DNA of 37,401 nucleotides from UBA2982 sp040081395. Lineage in GTDB: Bacteria; Gemmatimonadota; Gemmatimonadetes; Longimicrobiales; Gaopeijiaceae. A program made the position numbers and the translations under genes. The first letter of the stretch is position 1; every line of letters begins with the position of its first letter. This document shows positions 7,392-15,463 of the stretch, in pieces. Under the pieces are notes generated by a model that did no database searches, had not been told where the DNA came from, and saw only the letters and a program-made list of their open reading frames with translations. Location: the NCBI GenBank assembly GCA_040081395.1, contig JBEBGN010000014.1:1-37401 (forward strand). Direction: 5' to 3'.

Positions 7392-9274
7392 GCGAAATCC
7401 AGGTTCTTCGTGATCCGGGTGCCGTCCTTGGCGAACGCGTCCAGGTACATGCGGATCCGCTGCTTGGCGGTCGACAGGTCGAAGTTGTCGATGTTGATGT
7501 TGAGCAGGTCGATGTACCAGGGGGACTTCACGTCGCTCTTCACGTACGCCTCCACGATCTCGCCGGCCACTGGGAGCGACGTCGCTTTCGAATCGTCGTG
7601 CACGTCGCGGTTCCCGGCCCGCCGCAGCTTCTCCATCTCTTCGGCGTAGAGCCGCTCGAACAGCGCGACGGTGAAAACGTCGCCGGCCTTCACACCCGTC
7701 TCGGAGTCGTCCTCGGTGAGTTCCGCGTGCTTGTGCACCCACTCCCAGAGGATGCTCAGGCGGATCTCGCCGGTCGCCGCGTCCTCCATGAGGTAGAGCA
7801 CGTCCGGGTTGCCGAAGAAGTCCGCGGGCTTGAGCGCCGCGGCCTGCATACCCTGCCCGAGCGCATTCCCGTACTGGATGCCCACCGACAACAGATTACG
7901 CGCGCCGCGGATGGTGCGGGGCGCCGGCTCGAGCAGGAAGAGGTCGGCGGCATCCGCTTCCGTGTACGTGAGCGGGGGAAACGCGCGCCCCATCTGGTTG
8001 GCCTGCCCGACCTTCTCCCAGACCGGCCGCACGATCTGCACCATCTTCCAGTGCGCGACCCACTTCCCGCTCGCGCCCTCGCGCTGTTCGCGCTCGGCAC
8101 CCTGTAGCGCGCGCGCCATCCCGTCGGCGACCCCCTTCTCGGAGCCCACAGGGATGTTGGGCTCCATGCCTCCCTGCCAGAGCACGCAGCGGCCATTCTT
8201 GTCGGGCGTGTTCACCGCACGGCGTACGCGGTCCTCGTACACGCGCATATAGCCGTACGTCATCGTGATCGACTCGATATTGGGATTGATGAACGACGGG
8301 TCCCACGCCATCGCATCCGACACCGAGTTGATGTAGTCCCAGCGCCCCGTGTTGAAGCCCGCGAAACGGCACGCGAGCGCCGCGCGGATCTCCATGAGCT
8401 GGAAGCACTCCTCCACCTGCTCGACGAGCACGTACACCTTCACTGCCCCGACGGGAAGGCCGAGGTGCCGCTCGAGCGCGCTCAGGATGTCGTTCCAGAG
8501 CGCCGCCTCCTCCGCAGTCTGGATCTTGGGCAGGTACAGCACGATCGAACGGCCGCCGCCACGCAGCGCCGCGTGGTTGTTCGACACGTAGAGACAGGCG
8601 TCGACGATCGACGCCGAGAACCCCGATCCGTCCGCGTTGCGCACCTGGCGGTCGTCGAGGTGGAGTCCACGCGCCCGGAAGATCACGGTCGTGAAGTCGA
8701 GCTGCTTTCGCCAATCGGGCACGATCTTCCGCCCGAGGAAGCCCTGCGACCACTCGTTCATCTCGCCGGCCACCCCCTCGGCGGCGCGGAGGAACCGCTC
8801 GTCGCGCGCGATCGCCAACTTGAGGTTGCGCTGGTTCTCTAGCGACATGGTCTTGGTCTGCCCGAGCGCGTCCTCGCCGTCGAACATCCAGCCGTCCGCC
8901 CCCGACAGGAGGGCGTAGGCCACGTTCCGGATCGAGCGCTCGAGCGATACACCCGGTTTGGCCGCCGGCCCCGTGCCCTGGATCCACTGGCGCTGAAGGT
9001 CGTGCGGTATCTCCGACCCCTCGAAGTTCCCTGCACGCGCATCCTTCACCTTGATGCGTGTGCGGCCGATGAGCGCATCCGGATCGAGAAAGCCGATTCG
9101 CTTGCGGTCGCGGAACCGCGCACGGCGGCGCTCGATACGCGCGCGCATGGCTTGCTTCACGTCGTTGTCGAAGGGTGCCAGCGCGCGTAGTGCGGCCAGC
9201 GCCGTGGGGGTGAGGACGTCGGGATATGCGGACTCGAGGCCCGCGCGGATCTGGAGGTCGAGGCGATTGGTCAT
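7388..9274 (-). CDS. Malate synthase A-like enzyme (divergent)
   Basis: Probable malate synthase: glyoxylate plus acetyl-CoA to malate, as in the glyoxylate shunt. It has 628 residues from ATG 9274; an upstream in-frame start at 9310 is less likely. Landmarks of the MSA family are present: FDGEDALG (131-138), RARGLHLDD with Arg202 in place of the usual PRGWHLEE, YLPKIQTAEEAALWND (247-262), YVLVEQVEECF with Glu285, FNTGRWDYI with Asp313, WQGGMEPNIP (367-375) for GGMAAFIP, WVAHW (405-409) and LMEDAATGEIRLS with Asp498, the expected catalytic base. The overall order matches, but many motif positions are altered and the protein is about 90 residues longer than typical MSA. It could therefore be an MSA subfamily with another 2-oxoacid substrate. 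No isocitrate lyase gene lies in the window. Confidence 0.8.
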   Translation of the reverse strand: MTNRLDLQIRAGLESAYPDVLTPTALAALRALAPFDNDVKQAMRARIERRRARFRDRKRIGFLDPDALIGRTRIKVKDARAGNFEGSEIPHDLQRQWIQGTGPAAKPGVSLERSIRNVAYALLSGADGWMFDGEDALGQTKTMSLENQRNLKLAIARDERFLRAAEGVAGEMNEWSQGFLGRKIVPDWRKQLDFTTVIFRARGLHLDDRQVRNADGSGFSASIVDACLYVSNNHAALRGGGRSIVLYLPKIQTAEEAALWNDILSALERHLGLPVGAVKVYVLVEQVEECFQLMEIRAALACRFAGFNTGRWDYINSVSDAMAWDPSFINPNIESITMTYGYMRVYEDRVRRAVNTPDKNGRCVLWQGGMEPNIPVGSEKGVADGMARALQGAEREQREGASGKWVAHWKMVQIVRPVWEKVGQANQMGRAFPPLTYTEADAADLFLLEPAPRTIRGARNLLSVGIQYGNALGQGMQAAALKPADFFGNPDVLYLMEDAATGEIRLSILWEWVHKHAELTEDDSETGVKAGDVFTVALFERLYAEEMEKLRRAGNRDVHDDSKATSLPVAGEIVEAYVKSDVKSPWYIDLLNINIDNFDLSTAKQRIRMYLDAFAKDGTRITKNLDFA

Positions 9275-9375
9275 GCGCGGTATTGTCCGGCCCAGCGGAC
9301 CAGTCCGCAATCTTGCCCGCGATGCGGCGATCCCCCCTCTTGGCGAGAGGACCCACCGCCGCGTGGAGGTTGCCC

Positions 9376-10866
9376 GTGAAGAAGTCCGTGCAGACGTCCG
9401 TGAAGTCGCTCGCCGCCGCTCTGCTCACCCTGATCGTCGCGCCGCCCCTCACGGCCGAGCAGACGCCCCCCAACCCCCTCGGCCAGCCGCTGCTCGACGC
9501 GAACGGCCACCCGCGCGAGGACGCGTACATCCACATCCCGCTCCGTCCCGAGGACGCGCGCTACGGCGTCCTCGACGGGATGCGCATGAAGGCGTGGCTC
9601 ATGGAGGTCGATGCCATCTCGTTGGCCGACCGCGACCGCGGCAACCTGTTCTGGGGACGCAACGTCGGCACCTGGGGGCACGTCGCGACGCAGGACTGGG
9701 TGGAGCGCTACTTCCGCCAATACGGACTCCAGGACATACGCCGGCAGAGCTTCGACCTCGCGCCCCAGTGGCAGGCGTCGAGCTATGACATCTCGTTCAG
9801 CGCCGGCGGCCAGACCTTCGCGCTCGAATCGGCCCGTCCACCCGAAGACGCCGAGTCGACACCGCCGGCGGGGGTCGAATACGAACTGGTCTGGGTCGGC
9901 CAGGGGAGCGACGCCGACTACCTGGGCCGTGACGTGCGCGGCAAAGCAGTGGTGGTGCAGGACATTCCGCTGCCTGGCGACATCCGCCACACGCTCGCCC
10001 TCGAAGGGGTCCTGGACCGCGCGGCCGCGAAGGGCGCCGCCGCGGTCGGCATCATCTACGGCATCTCCGACAACTTCGCTGCCTGGCAGCCCACCGGGGA
10101 CCTGCCGGGCTTCAACCTCGGCTACGAGGACGGCATGCGCATCCGCGAGCGGCTCGGCCGCGGCGAGCGCGTCACCGTGCGTATCCGCCTCCAGGCCGAG
10201 CAGGTCGCCGGCCTCACCGCTGCCAGCGTCTGGGGCACGCTACCCGGCGCCAGCGACGAGGAGGTGCTCGTCATCGCCCACATGGACGGCTTCTTCCAGG
10301 CGGCCTCGGACAACGGCTCGGGGCTCGCCGTCATGATCGGGCTGCTCGACTACTACTCGCGCATCCCGCAGGCGGAGCGCCCCCGCACCATCAAGTTCCT
10401 CGGTTCGGTGGGGCACCACGGCGGACCCGGCACCAACTGGCTCGCCGAGAACGCCGCGACCGCACTCGCCAACACGGTCTTCGCCATCAACCTCGAACAC
10501 GTCGCCGTCACCCGGGCCAAGTACTGGGGCCCGCAGCTCCGCATGATGAACGCGGTGTCTCCCATGCGCTGGTGGCTATACGGGAGCCCGGCGGCGCTCG
10601 ACATCGTGACCGACGCCTTCAATCGCTTCAACGTGGGCGTGACCGCAGACATGGATCCGGGCGCGTCGGGCGAGATGGGCCGCATGGCGCGCCTGGTGCC
10701 GTCCATGCAGGTGATCACCTCCCCCGAGATCAAGCACACCGAACAGGACACCCCCGAATGGGTGCCCGCGGTGGGACTCGAGCAGATCGCGCGCGCGTAC
10801 GCGAAGATCATCGACGGGCTCGGCGCGCTCGAGCGCAGCGAGATCGCGCCGCGCCTGGTGCCGTAA
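9376..10866 (+). CDS. Exported M28 peptidase-like protein with altered active site
   Basis: A 496-residue secreted protein of the M28 (aminopeptidase Y/S-like) fold. GTG 9376 is chosen because GGAGGT lies 6 bases before it and a clear signal peptide follows (VKKSVQTSVKSLAAALLTLI, cleavage near 26). A PA-like insert (about 190-270, with GKAVVVQDIP and AAKGAAAVGIIYG) precedes the metallopeptidase core. Visible core residues are H302 and D304 (IAHMDG), D312 (ASDNGSG), E374 (INLEHVA) and H454 (KHTEQDT). The usual GEEEGLLGS element, which supplies the catalytic Glu and a zinc-ligand Glu, is replaced by SVGHHGGPGT (H347, H348). The protein may bind metal differently or be non-peptidolytic. A 13-bp hairpin follows the stop. 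Confidence 0.82.
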   Translation: MKKSVQTSVKSLAAALLTLIVAPPLTAEQTPPNPLGQPLLDANGHPREDAYIHIPLRPEDARYGVLDGMRMKAWLMEVDAISLADRDRGNLFWGRNVGTWGHVATQDWVERYFRQYGLQDIRRQSFDLAPQWQASSYDISFSAGGQTFALESARPPEDAESTPPAGVEYELVWVGQGSDADYLGRDVRGKAVVVQDIPLPGDIRHTLALEGVLDRAAAKGAAAVGIIYGISDNFAAWQPTGDLPGFNLGYEDGMRIRERLGRGERVTVRIRLQAEQVAGLTAASVWGTLPGASDEEVLVIAHMDGFFQAASDNGSGLAVMIGLLDYYSRIPQAERPRTIKFLGSVGHHGGPGTNWLAENAATALANTVFAINLEHVAVTRAKYWGPQLRMMNAVSPMRWWLYGSPAALDIVTDAFNRFNVGVTADMDPGASGEMGRMARLVPSMQVITSPEIKHTEQDTPEWVPAVGLEQIARAYAKIIDGLGALERSEIAPRLVP

Positions 10867-10873
10867 CGACGAA

Positions 10874-10903
10874 CCCCCGGGGCCGCTTGCGCGGCCCCGG
10901 GGG
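10874..10903. terminator. GC hairpin between convergent genes
   Basis: Perfect 13-bp inverted repeat: arm CCCCCGGGGCCGC at 10874-10886, loop TTGC at 10887-10890, matching arm at 10891-10903. It lies just after the M28-like gene stop (10866) and before the stop of the convergent quinoprotein gene (10942), so it could terminate both. No T-run follows on either strand, so it is not a canonical intrinsic terminator. The same arm sequence recurs at 13191-13221. Confidence 0.65.
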
Positions 10904-10941
10904 CGTCGGACCTCCCGGGTGGGAAGTGCTAGGGCGGGCGA

Positions 10942-13053
10942 CTAGTGCGCCGCGCCCGCCTGCGGAATCGCCGCCGGCAACCCGAAGGCCGCGAGGCCAC
11001 TCGGGAGCTGGACGATGATGTACTGGTGCCCGTTGTGCATCCAGCTCGACATCCCGTAGCGGCTGATGCCCGGAATCTCGATCTGGCCGACGCGACGACC
11101 CGTCTGCTTGTCGATCGCGAAGATGTGCGGCGTGTTGTCCGCCGTCTGACCGGACGCGATCAGCAGGTTCGGCGTCGCCACCATACCGCCATGGCCGCTC
11201 CGTCCGCGGTTCGCGATGACGTCGCGGTTCGGCACGCTCGCCATGAGCGGGTGGTTGCGGATCAGGTCCTGCTCCGCCTGCGGACCGTCCCCGTTCGGGA
11301 TCGTCCACATGATGTCGCCGGTGTTCATGTTGTAGGCGACGATACGCCCGACGGGGCCCTTGAAGACGGGCAGTCCGTCGATCGAAGGACCACCCCCACG
11401 GCCGCCACCCTCACCGCCCTGCGCGGCGGACCAATCGGAGTGCGTCACGCCCGACTGCTCGGGCGTATCCAGCGGGGACTCGCTCGCAGGCATCACGGAG
11501 AGGCGACCGCAGTTGCTCTGCGAGATCACGAACATGATGCCGTTCACCGGGTCGGCCGCCTGATTGCCGGTGATGTTGGCACCGCCCGCGCCACCCGGGC
11601 AGATCCATGCCGGACCGGCCGGGTCGTTCACCGTGGTCGGCGGATTGAAGATCGGCGCGAACAGGTTGTTGTCCTGAGCGACCTGCAGCGCGCGGCGACG
11701 GAGCTCCGGCGTGTAGTCGAACAGGTGCGACTCGTTGCGGCCCTGGAGGTCGAACGGGGGCGGCCAGGTCGGGAAGGGCTGGGTGGCGGAGAGCTTCTCG
11801 CCGGGCACGCGCGACTGCGGCACCGGACGCTCCTCCATCGGCCAGATGGGCTCACCCGTCTCGCGGTTCAGCGCATACACCCACGCCTGCTTGGTAGCCT
11901 CGAAGAGTCCCTTCACTTCTCGGCCGTTGACCGTCACGTCCATGAGGACGGGGGCGGCGGGCGAGTCGTAGTTCCAGATGTCGTGGTGCACCATCTGGTA
12001 GTGCCAACGACGCTGACCCGTCTGAGCGTCGAGCGCGATGACGCTCGTGCTGAACAGGTTGTCCCCCGGGCGGAAGCCGCCGTAGTAGTCGATGGTCGCG
12101 CCGTTCGTCACGATGTAGACGAGGCCGAGCTCCGGGTCTGCCGCCATCGGCGCCCAGGACGACACGTCACCCGTCCAGTCCCACGCGTCATTCTCCCACG
12201 TCTCGTGGCCGAACTCGCCCGGACGAGGAATCACGTGGAACTTCCACTTGAAGTCCCCCGTCGCGGCGTCGTAGGCGAGGATGTCGCCCGGAACGTTCTC
12301 GATGCGCGTCTGCTGATAGCCCTGCTCGGCCGAGTTGCCGACGACGACGACGCCGTTCACCACGATCGGCGGCGACGAGGTCGTGATGTAGCCGATTTCC
12401 TGCGGAATGCCCTGGTTCGGATCGTACGCACCACCGGTCCAGCGCTCCCACGGACCCCAGCCCTCGATCAGGTCGACGATCATGTCCACGCCGCCGGTCT
12501 GCCGGAACCCAGGGAGCGGGATCGGCTCGCCCCAGTTCTCCAGCGGCTGGCCGGTGTCGGCGTCGAGCGCCCACAGGAAGAAGCCCGGCGTCGAGATATA
12601 GACCACGCCGCCACGGCCCGGGACCTCGGCGTACGCCACGCCCTTCCCGTATGCCTTCCGCATCGAGTATTGGTGGCGGATGGTGTTCGACGGCTCGCTG
12701 AAGCTCCACAGCATCTTGCCGTTGCTCGGATCGAGCGCGACCACGTGCCGGTCTTCGCCCGTCACCGTGATGAGCTTGTCACCGATGTAGCTCGGCGTTG
12801 CGCGCGAGGTGCTCGGACCGAAGCTGCTCGCATCGAACTGCCAGAGCATCGTCAGCTCGTCGAAGTTGTCAGCCGTGATCTCGTTTCCAGGCGTGTACCG
12901 CGTGTGCCACGCGTCCCCGCCGAGGTGCGTCCAGAGTCCGTTCTCCACTCCCGGACCCTGGGCTCCCACCGCCAGCGGCGCCAACGCCATCGCGCTCAAA
13001 GCGAGCGCGATGCGCGACGTCCGCCGACGCTGCCAGCCCTTGTCGTTCGTCAT
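10942..13053 (-). CDS. PQQ-dependent dehydrogenase, copy 1
   Basis: Exported quinoprotein dehydrogenase of 703 residues; probably oxidises an alcohol, sugar or similar substrate in the periplasm using pyrroloquinoline quinone. The start is ATG 13053: AAGGAAG lies about 5 bases upstream, and the signal peptide follows, ending near VGAQ. The eight-bladed propeller shows typical W-motifs, for example GLVYIVTNGA and TGQRRWHYQMVHHDIWNYD, with the Asp of HHDIWNYD in the usual catalytic position. No CxxCH haem domain is present, so an external electron acceptor is needed. It is a close paralogue of the gene at 13248-15344; the central region is almost identical and both end in AAIPQAGAAH. A Gly-rich low-complexity insert (GGEGGGRGGG) lies in the C-terminal third. 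No PQQ biosynthesis genes are visible here. Confidence 0.92.
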   Translation of the reverse strand: MTNDKGWQRRRTSRIALALSAMALAPLAVGAQGPGVENGLWTHLGGDAWHTRYTPGNEITADNFDELTMLWQFDASSFGPSTSRATPSYIGDKLITVTGEDRHVVALDPSNGKMLWSFSEPSNTIRHQYSMRKAYGKGVAYAEVPGRGGVVYISTPGFFLWALDADTGQPLENWGEPIPLPGFRQTGGVDMIVDLIEGWGPWERWTGGAYDPNQGIPQEIGYITTSSPPIVVNGVVVVGNSAEQGYQQTRIENVPGDILAYDAATGDFKWKFHVIPRPGEFGHETWENDAWDWTGDVSSWAPMAADPELGLVYIVTNGATIDYYGGFRPGDNLFSTSVIALDAQTGQRRWHYQMVHHDIWNYDSPAAPVLMDVTVNGREVKGLFEATKQAWVYALNRETGEPIWPMEERPVPQSRVPGEKLSATQPFPTWPPPFDLQGRNESHLFDYTPELRRRALQVAQDNNLFAPIFNPPTTVNDPAGPAWICPGGAGGANITGNQAADPVNGIMFVISQSNCGRLSVMPASESPLDTPEQSGVTHSDWSAAQGGEGGGRGGGPSIDGLPVFKGPVGRIVAYNMNTGDIMWTIPNGDGPQAEQDLIRNHPLMASVPNRDVIANRGRSGHGGMVATPNLLIASGQTADNTPHIFAIDKQTGRRVGQIEIPGISRYGMSSWMHNGHQYIIVQLPSGLAAFGLPAAIPQAGAAH

Positions 13054-13087
13054 GGTCTTCCTTGCTCTCCCGGGTGTTCCCACTCGA

Positions 13088-13105
13088 CCCGGGCCGTCGC
13101 CCGGG
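13088..13105 (-). promoter_or_regulatory. Leader hairpin A of quinoprotein copy 1
   Basis: Perfect 7-bp stem (CCCGGGC, loop CGTC, GCCCGGG) located 35 bases upstream of the copy 1 start codon, within the probable 5' leader. The same 18-base hairpin recurs upstream of copy 2 at 15408-15425, but in a different order relative to hairpin B. Its function is not known; transcript stabilisation or regulation is inference. Confidence 0.5.
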
Positions 13106-13112
13106 CGGGGCG

Positions 13113-13129
13113 CCCACGCTTAGCGTGGG
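13113..13129 (-). promoter_or_regulatory. Leader hairpin B of quinoprotein copy 1
   Basis: Inverted repeat CCCACGCT/AGCGTGGG with a one-base centre (sterically a loop of at least TTA), 60-76 bases upstream of the copy 1 start. A near-identical palindrome (ACCCACGC-TAC-GCGTGGGT) lies upstream of copy 2 at 15385-15403. It could be an operator for a dimeric regulator, or an RNA hairpin near the 5' end of the transcript. Confidence 0.5.
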
Positions 13130-13135
13130 TTGGGT

Positions 13136-13164
13136 AGCCTACGGGGCCCCCCGCGAACCGACAA
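13136..13164 (-). promoter_or_regulatory. Candidate sigma70-type promoter, quinoprotein copy 1
   Basis: On the minus strand, TTGTCG (plus positions 13159-13164), a 17-base spacer and TAGGCT (13136-13141) resemble weak -35 and -10 boxes. The arrangement recurs upstream of copy 2 with the same 17-base spacing (15435-15463). The 28-base block 13140-13167 matches 15439-15466 at 25 positions, suggesting conserved function. Individual boxes match the consensus poorly, so this is tentative. Confidence 0.3.
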
Positions 13165-13190
13165 GAGCGTAAGGCTTCCGTAAACACGAA

Positions 13191-13221
13191 GCCCCCGGGG
13201 CCGCGGAGCGGCCCCGGGGGC
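13191..13221 (-). terminator. GC hairpin downstream of quinoprotein copy 2
   Basis: Perfect 13-bp stem GCCCCCGGGGCCG (13191-13203), loop CGGAG, and complementary arm at 13209-13221. It lies 26 bases past the stop of the 13248-15344 gene in its direction of transcription and upstream of the copy 1 promoter, so it would separate the two transcripts. Its arm is essentially the same sequence as the hairpin at 10874-10903 after copy 1. Confidence 0.6.
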
Positions 13222-13247
13222 GACCTGCGATCCAGCCCTGGCTCGGA

Positions 13248-15344
13248 CTAGTGCGCCGCGCCCGCCTGCGGGATCGCCGCCGGCAGACCGAACGCTGCAA
13301 TCCCGTCCTGGAGCTGGACGATGATGTACTGATGGCCGTCGTGCTCCCAGCTCGACATCCCGTACCGACTGATACCCGGGATCTCGACCTCGCCGAGGAT
13401 GCGGCCCGTGCGCTTGTCGATGCCGCGCAGAACCGGCACGTTCGCCGCCGTCTGGCTGGTGGCGAGCAGCATGTTCGGCGTCACCGTCATCGGCGCCAGA
13501 TATGACCGGCCCCGGTTGGCGATGGCGTCGAGGTTCGGCACGCCCCTCATGAGGGGATGGTTACGGATCAGGTCCTGGGTCGCCTGAGGCGCATCCGCGC
13601 TCGGGATCACCCAGAGGTGCTCACCCGTGTTCATGTCGATCGCCGTGATGCGGCCCTCGGGACCCTTCCACAGGGGGAGTCCGTCGAGCGTCGGAGCACC
13701 ACCGCGGCCGCCACCGCCACCCTGCGCGGCCGACCAGTCGGAGTGCGTCACACCCGTCTGCTCCGGCGTGTCGAGCGGAGACTCGTTCGCCGGCATGACC
13801 GCGTTCGGCGAGCAATTGCTCGACGAGGTCACGAACAGGATGCCGTTGACCGGGTCCGCAACCGTTGGGCCCGGAATGTTCGTCCCGCCGCCGTCACCTG
13901 GGCACATCGGCGTCGGGCCGCGCGGGTCGTCGAACGTGCGGATGGGCTCGAAGAGCACCGCGAACATGTTGTTGTCCTGAGCGATCTGCAGCGCGCGGCG
14001 TTCGATCTCCGGCGTGTAGTCGATCAGGTGCTCGGGCTGACGACCCTGTAGGTCGTAAGCCGCGGGGCGCGTCGGGAAGGGCTGCGTGGCGGACAGCTTC
14101 TCACCCGGCACCGTCGATTGAGGCACCGGACGCTCCACGATCGGCCAGATGGGCTCGCCCGTCTCACGATTCAGCGCGTAGACGAAGACCTGCTTCGTGG
14201 TCTGGAAGAGACCCTTCACTTCGCGGCCGTTGACGGTCACGTCCATCAGGGTCGGCGCGGTGGGGGTGTCGTAGTTCCAGACGTCGTGGTGCACCATCTG
14301 ATAGTGCCAACGACGCTGACCCGTGTTCACGTCCAGCGCGATGATGCTGGTGCTGAACAGGTTGTCCCCCGGACGGAAGCCGCCGTAGTAGTCCACGGTC
14401 GCGCCGTTCGTGACGACATAGACCAAGCCCAACTCCGGGTCCGCCGCCATCGGCGCCCAGGACGACACGTCACCCGTCCAGTCCCACGCGTCGTTCTCCC
14501 ACGTCTCGTGGCCGAACTCGCCCGGACGAGGAATCACGTGGAACTTCCACTTGAGGTCTCCCGTCGCCGCGTCGTAGGCCAAGATGTCGCCGGGGACGTT
14601 CTCGATGCGCGTCTGCTGATAGCCCTGCTCGGCCGAGTTGCCGACCACGACCGTACCGTTCACCACGATCGGCGGCGAGGAGGTCGTGATGTAGCCGATC
14701 TCCTGCGGAATGCCCTGGTTCGGATCATACGCGCCACCGGTCCAGCGCTCCCACGGACCCCAGCCCTCGATCAAGTCGGGGATCATGTCCACGCCGCCCG
14801 TCTGCCGGAAGCCAGGGAGCGGGATCGGCTCACCCCAGTTCTCCAGCGGCTGACCGGTGTCGGCATCGAGCGCCCACAGGAAGAAGCCGGGGGTCGAGAT
14901 GTAGACGACGCCGCCACGGCCCGGGACCTCGGCGTATGCCACGCCCTTCCCGTACGCCTTCCGCATGGAGTATTGGTGGCGAATCGTGTTCGACGGCTCG
15001 CTGAAGCTCCAGAGCATCTTGCCGTTGGTCGGGTCGAGCGCGACCACGTGCCGGTCCTCGCCCGTCACGGTGATCAGCTTGCCGTCCACGTACGACGGGG
15101 TCGCCCTCGGCGTGCTCGGACCGAAGCTCCCAGCGTTGAACCTCCAGAGCATCGTCAGCTCGTCGAAATTGTCAGCGGTGATCTCGTCCGCCGGCGTATA
15201 GCGTGTGTGCCACGCGTCCCCGCCCAGGTACGTCCACTGTCCGTTTTCAACGCCCGGACCCTGCGCGGTCGCAGCGAGCGGCGCGACGGCCAACAGGCCG
15301 AGCGCAATTCGCGACGACAGCCGCCAGCCCTTTTCGTTCGTCAT
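13248..15344 (-). CDS. PQQ-dependent dehydrogenase, copy 2
   Basis: Second exported quinoprotein dehydrogenase, 698 residues, tandem paralogue of the 10942-13053 gene. The ATG at 15344 is preceded by GGAGAGAAGGAAT; the signal peptide runs to about ATAQ (residue 28). The propeller motifs and catalytic Asp in MVHHDVWNYD match copy 1, and no haem motif is present. By eye the stretch from GEDRHVVALDP to HHD(I/V)WNYD differs at only about a dozen of some 270 residues, whereas the C-terminal third is far more divergent, notably around the CPGDGGG/CPGGAGG region and the Gly-rich insert. The two may therefore share cofactor handling but differ in substrate or partner. Separate upstream elements and a hairpin on each side indicate two transcription units rather than one operon. 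Confidence 0.92.
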   Translation of the reverse strand: MTNEKGWRLSSRIALGLLAVAPLAATAQGPGVENGQWTYLGGDAWHTRYTPADEITADNFDELTMLWRFNAGSFGPSTPRATPSYVDGKLITVTGEDRHVVALDPTNGKMLWSFSEPSNTIRHQYSMRKAYGKGVAYAEVPGRGGVVYISTPGFFLWALDADTGQPLENWGEPIPLPGFRQTGGVDMIPDLIEGWGPWERWTGGAYDPNQGIPQEIGYITTSSPPIVVNGTVVVGNSAEQGYQQTRIENVPGDILAYDAATGDLKWKFHVIPRPGEFGHETWENDAWDWTGDVSSWAPMAADPELGLVYVVTNGATVDYYGGFRPGDNLFSTSIIALDVNTGQRRWHYQMVHHDVWNYDTPTAPTLMDVTVNGREVKGLFQTTKQVFVYALNRETGEPIWPIVERPVPQSTVPGEKLSATQPFPTRPAAYDLQGRQPEHLIDYTPEIERRALQIAQDNNMFAVLFEPIRTFDDPRGPTPMCPGDGGGTNIPGPTVADPVNGILFVTSSSNCSPNAVMPANESPLDTPEQTGVTHSDWSAAQGGGGGRGGAPTLDGLPLWKGPEGRITAIDMNTGEHLWVIPSADAPQATQDLIRNHPLMRGVPNLDAIANRGRSYLAPMTVTPNMLLATSQTAANVPVLRGIDKRTGRILGEVEIPGISRYGMSSWEHDGHQYIIVQLQDGIAAFGLPAAIPQAGAAH

Positions 15345-15384
15345 GGTATTCCTTCTCTCCAGTTACCTGCGCGGGTCTTCCTGT

Positions 15385-15403
15385 ACCCACGCTACGCGTG
15401 GGT
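15385..15403 (-). promoter_or_regulatory. Leader hairpin B of quinoprotein copy 2
   Basis: Inverted repeat ACCCACGC, loop TAC, GCGTGGGT, 41-59 bases upstream of the copy 2 start. It is the counterpart of 13113-13129 in front of copy 1, but here it is the hairpin nearer the start codon, while in copy 1 it is the farther one. Confidence 0.5.
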
Positions 15404-15407
15404 GCCC

Positions 15408-15425
15408 CCCGGGCCGTCGCCCGGG
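15408..15425 (-). promoter_or_regulatory. Leader hairpin A of quinoprotein copy 2
   Basis: CCCGGGC, loop CGTC, GCCCGGG, identical to 13088-13105. It lies between the candidate -10 box and hairpin B, the reverse order of copy 1. Confidence 0.5.
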
Positions 15426-15434
15426 ACGAGCGGT

Positions 15435-15463
15435 ACGCTACGGGCCCCCCCGCGGGCCGACAA
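15435..15463 (-). promoter_or_regulatory. Candidate sigma70-type promoter, quinoprotein copy 2
   Basis: Minus-strand TTGTCG (plus 15458-15463), 17-base spacer, TAGCGT (15435-15440). Support comes from the same arrangement in front of copy 1 rather than from consensus quality. The rest of the 462-base gap 15345-15806 contains the leader hairpins, the remnant ORF at 15541 and the hairpin at 15758. Confidence 0.3.

Noticed and set aside
7896..9536. 546-codon frame overlapping the malate synthase gene in another frame
   Set aside because: Arg/Ala-rich, no recognisable domain, and the overlapping frame has clear family motifs.
10945..13137. Long open frame (about 730 codons) on the plus strand opposite quinoprotein copy 1
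   Set aside because: Arg/His/Val-rich translation without domains, caused by high GC at third positions of the true gene; a similar shadow occurs opposite copy 2 at 14118-15668.
13088..15425. Repeated palindromes considered as a CRISPR array or insertion sequence ends
   Set aside because: Only two copies of each, no regular spacers, no transposase and no target-site duplication visible.
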